From: Flavobacteriales bacterium UBA5040
Lineage (GTDB): Bacteria > Bacteroidota > Bacteroidia > Flavobacteriales > Weeksellaceae
Length of the DNA: 64,000 nt
Reading direction: 5' to 3'
Assembly (NCBI GenBank): GCA_002415135.1
Contig: DIBY01000006.1
Location: forward strand, 1 to 64,000
Position numbers and translations under genes: made by a program. Shown here one piece after another: positions 42,699 to 49,560 of the stretch. A model generated the notes under the pieces. It was not told the origin of the DNA, made no database searches, and saw only the letters and a list, made by a program, of their open reading frames with translations. Numbering within the stretch: position 1 is the stretch's first letter; each line of letters opens with the position of its first letter.

Positions 42699-43145
42699 TT
42701 AATGCGGTTGAACTTTCGCCGGATCATCATAATTGACCAGCCAGTCGATACCGAATTTGTCTTTCCACATTCCGAAATAAGCGCCCCAAAAAGTATCTGC
42801 TAAAGGCATTTTAACCGTTCCACCATCGGATAATTTATTGAATAAATGAGTTGCTTCATCGCGGGAATCTGCATTAATGGAAACTGCGTAATTATCGCCA
42901 GTTTTAAAACCTGGAGTTCCCGGGAAAATATCACTACCGTACAAAATGGTTTCTGCGGAGATTTCTAAACGAACATGCATCACCATTGCTTTCTGCGCGT
43001 CGGATAAAAGTGGCATCTCTTCTTGTGGCGGCATATCACCGAATAAATTGAGATCTGTAAACTCTTCGCCAAAAGCATTTTTATAAAAATCAAATGCTTC
43101 TTTGCAGTTTCCATCGAACATTAAATAAGGATTGACGGTTGCCAT
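42699..43145 (-). CDS. VOC superfamily protein (PhnB-like)
   Basis: A 148-residue glyoxalase-fold protein of the PhnB/3-demethylubiquinone-methyltransferase-like group. The opening reads TVNPYLMFDGNCKEAFDFYKNAFG, then VMHVRLEISAETILYGSDIFPG and GMWKDKFGIDWLVNYDDP. The group usually lacks clear metal-binding catalysis, and the reaction is unknown. It is the last gene of a minus-strand block that begins with a DUF1569 gene at 44626 and has gaps of 1 to 15 bases between genes. Confidence 0.85.
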   Translation of the reverse strand: MATVNPYLMFDGNCKEAFDFYKNAFGEEFTDLNLFGDMPPQEEMPLLSDAQKAMVMHVRLEISAETILYGSDIFPGTPGFKTGDNYAVSINADSRDEATHLFNKLSDGGTVKMPLADTFWGAYFGMWKDKFGIDWLVNYDDPAKVQPH

Positions 43146-43160
43146 AATTTTAAATTTAGG

Positions 43161-43631
43161 TTATTGATTTCTCCAGTTCGTAGGATAATTTAAAGCGCCA
43201 TCATAGCTTTTCCAGGTACCAAAAAATTCGATGAATTGCTTTTCAATTTTCTCTGTTTTTTTATTCCACATGAAGGTGTAAATAAATTTTCCTTTTAAGA
43301 TTCCCGAATGTTTTCCCGTTCCCTCTTCGGCCAATTCATATTCACCGAAAACGGTATTTCTTTTTTTGCCTGGTTTGTATTTGGTGATCTTTAATTTTCC
43401 TTCGAATTTGGTATTGGTTTTTTCTACTAAAGAAAAGCCAGAAACGAAATATTCCTGATCATCCTTTTTATCTTGTTCAGAAATCGTAATTCTTACCTTC
43501 ATCGGCATTTTTTCGGTGCTAATGGTTCCTAGATAAGGTTGGGAATTATTCATCCAAACATTAGAAATATTGGGCATTTGCCCAAAAGCAAAAGCGCTGA
43601 CCAGCAAGAATAAGAGCGTTAAGTTTTTCAT
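43161..43631 (-). CDS. Secreted protein of unknown function
   Basis: The 156-residue protein has a signal peptide (MKNLTLLFLLVSAFAFGQM). The mature part is beta-rich, with VRITISEQDKKDDQEYFVSGFSLVEKTNTKFEGKLKITKYKPG, then YELAEEGTGKHSGILKGKFIYTFMW and FFGTWKSY. The cadence of charged strands and the same overall shape recur in the upstream gene at 43645, so the two may be distant paralogues. It lies 15 bases before the VOC gene and 13 bases after the paralogue. Periplasmic or surface location inferred. Confidence 0.6.
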   Translation of the reverse strand: MKNLTLLFLLVSAFAFGQMPNISNVWMNNSQPYLGTISTEKMPMKVRITISEQDKKDDQEYFVSGFSLVEKTNTKFEGKLKITKYKPGKKRNTVFGEYELAEEGTGKHSGILKGKFIYTFMWNKKTEKIEKQFIEFFGTWKSYDGALNYPTNWRNQ

Positions 43632-43644
43632 CGTAAGGTGTTTT

Positions 43645-44169
43645 TTATCTAAAAATTACTTTGTCAATATCGTTGTGGAAAAAGTTCCCGAACCAAAGCT
43701 GGTCGATTTCTCCATCCTCTTTTTCTAAGACTCCTTTGAAAGTTATATTTCCAGCCATGCTCGATTTCACTAATGTTTCATCGGTTTGTATGCGAATCTT
43801 ACCTGTAAAAGTGCCAGGATCTTCATCCGTTTTTTCTTTAAAATTGAAATCTCCAAATAGTAAAATACCATCGACCGAATCTCTCACTTTGAATTTTTCT
43901 TTAAAAATAATCTCGCCTTCCAGCTTTTTTAATTTTCCATCAAATTCCGCTACGCCAACCACTAAATATCTTTCAGGTTTTTGCAAGTCTTTCGTTACAG
44001 ACTCCAATTTTATTTTATACACTTCCTCTTTATTAACCTGACCTTCATAAAAAGTATCTTTATTGAGCAGTTGGTCAGAAAGATCAAGATTCTTGTACGG
44101 AAAAGAATTCTGAACTTGAGCGGACAGAAAAGTTGATATTCCTAAAAATAAAATGAAGAGATATTTCAT
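43645..44169 (-). CDS. Secreted protein of unknown function, similar to its neighbour
   Basis: About 174 residues with a signal peptide (MKYLFILFLGISTFLSAQ). The mature part is beta-rich: YLVVGVAEFDGKLKKLEGEIIFKEKFKVRDSVDGILLFGDFNFKEKTDEDPGTFTGKIRIQTDE. It ends FGNFFHNDIDKVIF. The ATG at 44169 sits one base after the TAG of the DUF1569 gene and gives a clean signal peptide; an ATG at 44181 would overlap that gene by 11 bases. It and the next gene share a strand pattern and a common operon, and may be paralogues. No motif identifies the function. Confidence 0.6.
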   Translation of the reverse strand: MKYLFILFLGISTFLSAQVQNSFPYKNLDLSDQLLNKDTFYEGQVNKEEVYKIKLESVTKDLQKPERYLVVGVAEFDGKLKKLEGEIIFKEKFKVRDSVDGILLFGDFNFKEKTDEDPGTFTGKIRIQTDETLVKSSMAGNITFKGVLEKEDGEIDQLWFGNFFHNDIDKVIFR

Positions 44170-44170
44170 A

Positions 44171-44626
44171 CTAAACTCCAAATTGTTCCAAATGATGATT
44201 CAAATGTTTCGCAAACATGTTATTCCATTCCTGGGCTTTCAGTTTTCCGAAAGAGAAAGATTCTTTTCCGTCAAAGGCTTCTCTTCCTAATTGTTGGGTT
44301 TTCTGAATAAAGCCAATTAATCGTTTTTTTTCTAAATCGAAATCCTGATCTTCAATAATTTTAAATTGAGGCGCGGTGGGCGAATTTTTGGAATAGGATT
44401 TCTCTCCGACCACTTTTGATTTTACGAAATTTTTTAAAATAAACTTTGCAATTCCACTTGGGGATTTATGTTTTTGCGGTTCGTAAACCATTTCATAAGT
44501 CACGTTGCAGTGAGCCAACATTTGGTCCACGCTCATTGCTCCCCACTTCCCTTTTGTTTCGGGTGAAAGCTTATTAATTCTGTCGATGTAGGTCTGCGCT
44601 TCTTTGGCGTTGAAGATATCTTGCAT
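44171..44626 (-). CDS. DUF1569 (DinB-like fold) family protein
   Basis: A 151-residue cytoplasmic protein matching DUF1569: IDRINKLSPETKGKWGAMSVDQMLAHCNVTYEMV, KSYSKNSPTAPQFKIIEDQDFD, and the closing FGKLKAQEWNNMFAKHLNHHLEQFGV. The His at MLAHC and the NHHLEQF end correspond to the metal-like His triad positions of the DinB fold. Substrate unknown. A TATTTTTG box on the minus strand lies 18 bases upstream, making it the probable first gene of the block DUF1569 - secreted - secreted - VOC. Confidence 0.78.
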   Translation of the reverse strand: MQDIFNAKEAQTYIDRINKLSPETKGKWGAMSVDQMLAHCNVTYEMVYEPQKHKSPSGIAKFILKNFVKSKVVGEKSYSKNSPTAPQFKIIEDQDFDLEKKRLIGFIQKTQQLGREAFDGKESFSFGKLKAQEWNNMFAKHLNHHLEQFGV

Positions 44627-44643
44627 AGTTTGTTTTTACTTAA

Positions 44644-44651
44644 CAAAAATA
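44644..44651 (-). promoter_or_regulatory. -7 promoter box (TATTTTTG) of the DUF1569 operon
   Basis: On the minus strand this matches TAnnTTTG and lies 18 bases before the ATG at 44626. Confidence 0.4.
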
Positions 44652-44677
44652 GAAATTATTACCGTACTATTTTCAAA

Positions 44678-45238
44678 TTAAATTTCACTTCTGATTCTGC
44701 TTAATGTTTCCTGCGAAATCCCAAGATAAGAAGCAATCATTCCTAAAGGAGCACGCAGAATGATGTTCGGGTTTTCTTCTAAAAGTTGGGCGTACTTTTC
44801 TTTAGCCGTCATGTGTTGCAAAGAATTCACGCGTTTGGACATTTGGGTCATTAGATTCCCCAAAATAAACCGACTGAAATTGGCGGAGGTCAACGAAACG
44901 GAACACAATTCTTCCAATTTTCTATAATCACAAAAAATGATGGTGCTTTCTTCTAAAGTTTCGATATTGTAAATGGAAGGAACGTTGCTGAAAATCGTAT
45001 CAATGCTGCCAAAAGATTTGCCTTCTGAATAAAAATTAGTGGTGATATCTTTTCCTTTCTCGAAGTAGTAAGTCCGTGCTAAACCTTGTTCCATGTAATA
45101 CACATTTCGGTTATGCGTATTTTGATGACTTAATAATTCTCCTTTTGCGAAGTTTTTGGTTTGGGTTTCGGTTCGAAAAAAATCTTCGGTAATAGGATCC
45201 AGTTGGATGTATTTTGAAATTTGGTCTAGAAGTTTCAC
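44678..45238 (-). CDS. Crp/Fnr-family transcriptional regulator
   Basis: The 186-residue protein has an N-terminal cyclic-nucleotide-binding-type beta barrel (about 25-115, AKGELLSHQNTHNRNVYYMEQGLARTYYFEKGKDITTNFYSEG) and a C-terminal helix-turn-helix (about 160-186, LGMIASYLGISQETLSRIRSEI). This short form is common in Bacteroidota, where the ligand is mostly unknown. The typical cAMP-contact residues are not obvious. The first codon is GTG. A TATTTTTG box on the minus strand (45254-45261) supports this start. It may control the adjacent small-protein block, which begins 52 bases after its stop. Confidence 0.88.
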   Translation of the reverse strand: MKLLDQISKYIQLDPITEDFFRTETQTKNFAKGELLSHQNTHNRNVYYMEQGLARTYYFEKGKDITTNFYSEGKSFGSIDTIFSNVPSIYNIETLEESTIIFCDYRKLEELCSVSLTSANFSRFILGNLMTQMSKRVNSLQHMTAKEKYAQLLEENPNIILRAPLGMIASYLGISQETLSRIRSEI

Positions 45239-45253
45239 GCGCTGTAGTTTTCA

Positions 45254-45261
45254 CAAAAATA
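45254..45261 (-). promoter_or_regulatory. -7 promoter box (TATTTTTG) of the Crp/Fnr gene
   Basis: On the minus strand this matches TAnnTTTG and lies 16 bases before the GTG start at 45238, so the leader is short. Confidence 0.45.
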
Positions 45262-45374
45262 ATGAAAAGATATCTAATTGATGGTGTTTAATGATTGAAT
45301 TGCTGCTAGAATAAAATACATTTAAACGCAAAGTGCGCAAAGTGAATTTTTCTATATGCAAAAAAAATCGCGGA

Positions 45375-45400
45375 CGCAAAGGCGTTTCACTCAGCAAAGG
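45375..45400. repeat. 26-base conserved segment shared with 3782-3807
   Basis: CGCAAAGGCGTTTCACTCAG and the next six bases match the earlier copy (3782-3807) at 23 of 26 positions, with the pattern CGCAAAG-n-CGTTTCACTC-n-GC-n-AAGG. A shorter ACGCAAAG motif pair lies about 35-50 bases upstream of each, and a family B element lies downstream of each. Confidence 0.6.
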
Positions 45401-45471
45401 GTACGAGTTTTTTTTCAGAGCGGGAATTGATATTAAGATTTTCAAATAATACATAACCTTGAAAGGAGCGA

Positions 45472-45556
45472 AATCTGCAGCCCGGCTTGAGTGGAGCTCT
45501 TTTTACGGAACGCAGTGGAGCAAAAAAGCGGGAACGGAAGACGGAATTGTCTGCCC
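45472..45556. repeat. REPIN-like intergenic repeat, family B, copy 2
   Basis: AATCTGCAGCCCGGCTTGA opens it and GGAAGACGGAATTGTCTGCCC closes it; compare 3952-4053. The variable centre is a different hairpin: GCTCTTTTT, then an ACGGAACGCAGTGG loop, then AGCAAAAAAGC. It abuts the terminator of the export operon. Confidence 0.7.
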
Positions 45557-45591
45557 AAAAAAAGAACGTCTCAACCGAAGTCCAGACGTTC
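45557..45591 (-). terminator. Intrinsic terminator of the export operon
   Basis: The 8-bp stem GAACGTCT / AGACGTTC (45564-45571 / 45584-45591) is followed on the minus strand by seven T. It lies 33 bases past the permease stop. Confidence 0.85.
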
Positions 45592-45624
45592 CCAACAAAC
45601 AAACAGTATGAAAACTGTTATTTT

Positions 45625-46866
45625 TTAATCCTGAAAATCTTCATCCTCAATAATCAAATTCGGATTTTCTTCTGCAGGAATTTGCTCCTGATAATTTTCA
45701 GAGATCTTATATTTTTTGAATAGAAAATGGATTTTAATTTTCAAAGCGATCCAGCCGATAATGAAATAAACCCAACCTAAAATAAGTAAGTGAACCAAAT
45801 ATTTTTTAGTCAAAAGTGCAGAGCCATTTTGGACAACCATGATCTTCAGCGCTTCTAAATAAGGCGTTAGCGGAATAATTGCCGTAAAATTTTTGATAAA
45901 TTCTGGCATGGCGTACGTTGGCCAAGTAAATCCACTAATGATAAATGCAGGTGACGCAATGACCATTAAATACTGAGTTGCTTTTAGCGCATCCGGAATT
46001 ACGATACTGACCAAAACTCCGAGATTGGTCGCTGCGACCACAAAAACTGCGGTAATTAAAAAAAAGTTCCAAACATTATCCGGGACCGGAATTTTAAAAT
46101 AGAGACTGCACAGATAGAAGAAAAGAATATTGAAATTTGCAAAAACCCAGATCGGCAGACATTTTATCGCCATCACCACCACTGCATATTTTTCTTTTCC
46201 TGCAAAATCTTTGATGAACGATTCTCTTTTAAACTCCTCGGAAAATGAGACTGCCATCGCCAACAAAATCACCTGCTGTAGAACCACCGCCATCATTGCA
46301 GGCCACATAAAAACAAGGTAATTACTGGTCGTGTTGAAGAGCGTTATATAATTCGCTTTGAACGGTTCGAACTGGGTTTTCGCCATTTCGAAATTCATTC
46401 CTTTTTTTTGCAGTGCTTTTATTTCCGCTCCAGCCGAAAAAGTTCCTAAGGTTTGCTGAATGGCTTTCGTCGAAAAATTAGCGGTCAGAACATTTGAAGT
46501 GTTGACGTAAACATTCACCTCCGGATATTTTTTCTGAAGCATCATCGCTTCGAAACGTTCGGGAATGATGATCACAGCGGCTGCTTCCGTTTTTATAGTT
46601 TCATCTTTCAGGTTTGCTGGTTCGTTGATATAATTTAATATTTTCAAAGATTTACTGTCCTGCAGCATTTCCAAAAGTTGGTCTGATAAAGGGGTGTTGT
46701 CGTGATTCACCACGATCACGGGAATGTTTTCTACTTTCCCGGATTGATAGGTAAAGCCAATCAATAATGCGTAGAAAATGGGCGCTAAAAAGAAAACCGA
46801 AATCAAGGTTTTGTTCGTTAAAAACAATCTGAATTCTCTCTTTAATAAATATTTGATCTGTTTCAT
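45625..46866 (-). CDS. ABC-2 type permease of a drug/metabolite exporter
   Basis: The 413-residue protein has one N-terminal helix (about 20-45, LISVFFLAPIFYALLIGFTY), a large extracytoplasmic domain (about 45-190, containing VVNHDNTPLSDQLLEMLQDSK and TAAVIIIPERFEAMML), then five helices (about 190-385, including LPIWVFANFNILFFYLCSLYF and LGVLVSIVIPDALKATQYLMVIASPAFIISGFTWP). This is the architecture of YhhJ/YbhR-like ABC-2 permeases. It is expected to work with an ABC ATPase, but none is in the operon. The HlyD-like and TolC-like genes lie upstream on the same strand, so it completes an envelope-spanning exporter. The substrate is unknown. Confidence 0.87.
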   Translation of the reverse strand: MKQIKYLLKREFRLFLTNKTLISVFFLAPIFYALLIGFTYQSGKVENIPVIVVNHDNTPLSDQLLEMLQDSKSLKILNYINEPANLKDETIKTEAAAVIIIPERFEAMMLQKKYPEVNVYVNTSNVLTANFSTKAIQQTLGTFSAGAEIKALQKKGMNFEMAKTQFEPFKANYITLFNTTSNYLVFMWPAMMAVVLQQVILLAMAVSFSEEFKRESFIKDFAGKEKYAVVVMAIKCLPIWVFANFNILFFYLCSLYFKIPVPDNVWNFFLITAVFVVAATNLGVLVSIVIPDALKATQYLMVIASPAFIISGFTWPTYAMPEFIKNFTAIIPLTPYLEALKIMVVQNGSALLTKKYLVHLLILGWVYFIIGWIALKIKIHFLFKKYKISENYQEQIPAEENPNLIIEDEDFQD

Positions 46867-46888
46867 TTTGTGACTTTTAATGATACAA

Positions 46889-47848
46889 TTACTTTAAAGT
46901 CACATTAGAATTCACCAGAATATCTTTCGCGGCGCTCTGATTTTCTGGGATTACTTTGATTTCGTAGATCGCTTCCTCCGGTTCGTAGTCAGGAAAAGCC
47001 GTGGTGATATCTGCATATTTTGCCAATTGTTTAATGGCAACAATTTTTCCCGTAAATTCTTTTTTGCTATAGTTCACCAACAATTTTACGGTCATTCCTT
47101 TTTGATATTTTGCAATCTTACTTTCGGGAATGGTAAATCGGAAATAAGAAGTTTCCGGTATATAACCTGTAAAAAGCGGATAACCTGCCGTTGCCAATTC
47201 TCCTTTATTCAAAGCGATGGTTTCGATTTCCATGTCATTGGTGGCAATGATGTATTTTTCAGAATTCGCAATATTGGCTTCCTGCAAAGCTCCCATCGCT
47301 TGATTTGCTTGCCCTTGAGCCATTTCAATTTTTTCGTAACGCGTTCCCGACTGTACATCATGAAGTTCAGCATTCACCGCATCCAGTTGTGCTCTTGCAC
47401 CTTGAAATTTTGCAAAATATTCATCGTAATTTTGGGGCGAAAGCAAACTGTCATCATACATATTTTTTGCTCTGTTAAAGGATTTCTGCGCGTATTGAAA
47501 TTGCTCTTGCAAACCTTTTTGTTTGGCTTTTAACTGACGAAGTTGATCATTGGTTGCACCATTTTTCGCCATTTGAACTTGCGCTCTGGCTGCAGAAGTT
47601 GCACCTTTTGCCTGAGCGATTTTCGCGGAAACTTCGGGTACATCTAAAATTGCAAGGGTATCGCCCACTTTCACAGTTTGTCCTTCTTCTACTTTAATAG
47701 TGAGAATTCTACCGGTCAATTTTGGAGCGAAGGAAACAATTTCCTTTTTCGTTTTGCCCACAATTTCTCTTTCAGGTTTTGATTCTTTACAGCCCGAAAG
47801 TGCGAAAACACTTAAAAAAGCTAAAGAAGTTAATACAGTATTTTTCAT
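46889..47848 (-). CDS. HlyD-family membrane fusion protein (periplasmic adaptor)
   Basis: The 319-residue protein has a lipoprotein signal (FALSGCKESK, acylated Cys20). The lipoyl-like half motif GRILTIKVEEGQTVKVGDTLAILDVPE (about 48-75) is followed by a coiled coil (about 78-190, ending QGQANQAMGALQEANI) and a second lipoyl-like half (KYIIATNDMEIETIALNKGELATAGYPLF). A beta-barrel segment follows (RFTIPESKIAKYQKGMTVKL). It links the inner membrane permease to the TolC protein. The gene lies 110 bases after tolC and 22 bases before the permease gene, on the same strand. Confidence 0.9.
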   Translation of the reverse strand: MKNTVLTSLAFLSVFALSGCKESKPEREIVGKTKKEIVSFAPKLTGRILTIKVEEGQTVKVGDTLAILDVPEVSAKIAQAKGATSAARAQVQMAKNGATNDQLRQLKAKQKGLQEQFQYAQKSFNRAKNMYDDSLLSPQNYDEYFAKFQGARAQLDAVNAELHDVQSGTRYEKIEMAQGQANQAMGALQEANIANSEKYIIATNDMEIETIALNKGELATAGYPLFTGYIPETSYFRFTIPESKIAKYQKGMTVKLLVNYSKKEFTGKIVAIKQLAKYADITTAFPDYEPEEAIYEIKVIPENQSAAKDILVNSNVTLK

Positions 47849-47920
47849 GTCTATTGTTTGTTTGTTCGTTTGTTGTAATGTTGAAGGAAATTCGATTTCT
47901 TTTTTATCAAATCTCTTAAG

Positions 47921-47955
47921 GTCTATTATCTATTATCTTTTAGTCTATTATCTCT
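47921..47955. repeat. Short tandem motif repeats between tolC and hlyD genes
   Basis: TCTATTATCT occurs three times in overlapping form in this stretch, and a TTTG-rich tract lies nearby (47855-47875). The gap between the two genes is 110 bases. Confidence 0.4.
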
Positions 47956-47958
47956 TTA

Positions 47959-49365
47959 CTAAAGTCTCTCGATCTGCAAATTCTGCGTAGATTTCATCAG
48001 TTCAATGGCGCTTCTTCTTTGATTAAAAATAGCGTTCTGATATTCGAGTTCTGCATTTTGTAAATCATTTTCTGCCTCGATTAACGCCGCGGACGTTTTC
48101 GTTCCATATCTAAATTCTTTTTCAACCTGTTCCAAACCTTGACTTGCAATTTCACGGGATTTTTCTTTCAACTTAATTTGAGACGTTGCAATCGTATAAT
48201 TGGTTTGATTGTTGCCTAAATTAAGATTCAGTTTTTTAGAAGCATCGCGTTTTTTATTTTCTAAAATCTCTTTTTCAATTTTGGCTTTTTCCACTAAATG
48301 CTTTCCTTCATTACCATCAAAAACATCCCATTTGAAACCGACTCCGGCTTGAACCAAAGGCAACACATTTAAATTCGATGGATTAAAATCCAGTTTTTTT
48401 CCAGAGTTTGGCAACAACTCTTTTGACGTTGAAATGTTCCCATTCAGCAACCCTATATAACTTACCGATGTTTGCGCCTGAACTTTTGGAACCCACCATC
48501 TTTCCTCGGCTTTAATTTTATAATCAGTGGCTTTGATGCCATGATCAAGCGCTTGAATCTCTACTCTATTCTCAATATTCTGATCGAGCACTTCGTAAGA
48601 AATCGTTTGCAATTGGGGTTGAATCTGAGCGATCCTGTCTCTTTCAATTCCGGTTAAAATTTCAATCTGGGTAATCAGCAATTCTTTTTTTCCTTCGTAT
48701 TCTACGAGTTTCGAATCTAAAGTCGCTTGAGCCAATTCAATTTTTTTGTGATCATAAGGAGTAATCAATCCGTAACCTAAAGCTTTATCAGCTGTTTTTT
48801 TGTTGATATCTAAACGTTTTTTTGCCTCATCTAAAACCTTCTTTGATTCCTGAACCAAAGCCATTTGATCATAGGCTTTAGAAATTTCAGTAATGATTTC
48901 ATCCCGACTTTTCTGCATCAATAAGTTTTCAGCAATATTTTTTTCTTTGTTGGCTTCTTTCAGATATTTTACTTTTCCACCAGAATATAGAAGAACACTC
49001 GCTTCGGCTTTTGCCATGGTCGAAATTCCGGAAATATTCAGATTATTTGAAAGTTGACCTTCTGGAATTACAGCACCAGGAAAAATCGGTGGAAGTGCGG
49101 GAAGATTAATTTCAGGTGAATTAAGACGTGCAGAAGTATAAAGGTAACCAGCTTTCCCCGTCACTTCAACTTTCGGAAGAAAAATATCTTTCAGTTTTTG
49201 ATCGTCGAGTTGGGTGTATTTATTTTCAAGGGTTTGTTGCGTTAATGTTCCATCGTTGATCAATGCGTGATCGATCAATTCCTGTAAAGTCGGTGCTGAT
49301 TGCGCAAATGCCAACGCCGGAAAAAAGAGCAGCAGTTTGCCCAAATTATTTTTAAAGGTTTTCAT
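47959..49365 (-). CDS. TolC-family outer membrane efflux protein
   Basis: About 468 residues with a signal peptide (MKTFKNNLGKLLLFFPALAFAQ). Two homologous outer-membrane-efflux halves carry long coiled coils (about 30-260 and 275-468): LQELIDHALINDGTLTQQTLENKYTQLD, RDEIITEISKAYDQMALVQESKKVLDEAKKRLDI, and near the end GLEQVEKEFRYGTKTSAALIEAENDLQNAELEYQNAIFNQRRSAIELMKSTQ. The protein forms the trimeric duct through the outer membrane for the HlyD/ABC-2 exporter. I choose the ATG at 49365: the longer version adds 23 residues that would hide the signal peptide. First gene of the operon; no promoter box is clear. Confidence 0.9.
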   Translation of the reverse strand: MKTFKNNLGKLLLFFPALAFAQSAPTLQELIDHALINDGTLTQQTLENKYTQLDDQKLKDIFLPKVEVTGKAGYLYTSARLNSPEINLPALPPIFPGAVIPEGQLSNNLNISGISTMAKAEASVLLYSGGKVKYLKEANKEKNIAENLLMQKSRDEIITEISKAYDQMALVQESKKVLDEAKKRLDINKKTADKALGYGLITPYDHKKIELAQATLDSKLVEYEGKKELLITQIEILTGIERDRIAQIQPQLQTISYEVLDQNIENRVEIQALDHGIKATDYKIKAEERWWVPKVQAQTSVSYIGLLNGNISTSKELLPNSGKKLDFNPSNLNVLPLVQAGVGFKWDVFDGNEGKHLVEKAKIEKEILENKKRDASKKLNLNLGNNQTNYTIATSQIKLKEKSREIASQGLEQVEKEFRYGTKTSAALIEAENDLQNAELEYQNAIFNQRRSAIELMKSTQNLQIERL

Positions 49366-49465
49366 TTTGTCTGTTGTTTGTTTGATGGTACAAAGTTGCG
49401 AAGAATGACAATCAATTCCTTTGACATTTGTCAAAAACGTATTTGTGTAAGAGATTTTAACCTAT

Positions 49466-49495
49466 AAAAATATCCGCTTCAATATTGAAACGGAT
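49466..49495 (-). terminator. Intrinsic terminator of the alpha-2-macroglobulin gene
   Basis: A perfect 12-bp self-complementary stem ATCCGTTTCAATATTGAAGCGGAT (one G-T pair) is read on the minus strand and followed by ATTTTTA. It lies 66 bases past the stop, beyond the 49532 palindrome. Confidence 0.75.
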
Positions 49496-49531
49496 TTGGT
49501 TAATGTGGTGAATATTTAATTTTGACGAAGT

Positions 49532-49551
49532 GGACAAGTCTCGACTTGTCC
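49532..49551. repeat. GGACAAGTC palindrome, copy 2
   Basis: GGACAAGTC / GACTTGTCC around TC, then CCTACAG; copy 1 is at 17755-17774. It begins 10 bases beyond the stop of the alpha-2-macroglobulin gene and precedes that gene's terminator. Confidence 0.8.
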
Positions 49552-49560
49552 CTACAGAAA

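Larger units (their letters stand above)
45239..45624. other. Gene-free interval with repeats and a terminator
   Basis: These 386 bases hold the -7 box of the Crp/Fnr gene, AAACGCAAAGTGCGCAAAG at 45324-45342, a 26-base conserved segment at 45375-45400, a family B REPIN-like element at 45472-45556 and the terminator of the export operon at 45557-45591. No gene is supported, although open frames exist within the repeats. Confidence 0.7.

Noticed and set aside
45387..45723. Open frames within the repeats between the Crp/Fnr gene and the export operon
   Set aside because: They are built from the family B repeat and the terminator, with no plausible protein sequence.
47855..47955. A CRISPR-like array from the short repeated motifs between the tolC and hlyD genes
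   Set aside because: The units are only about 10 bases, overlap each other and have no spacers; they are simple sequence repeats.
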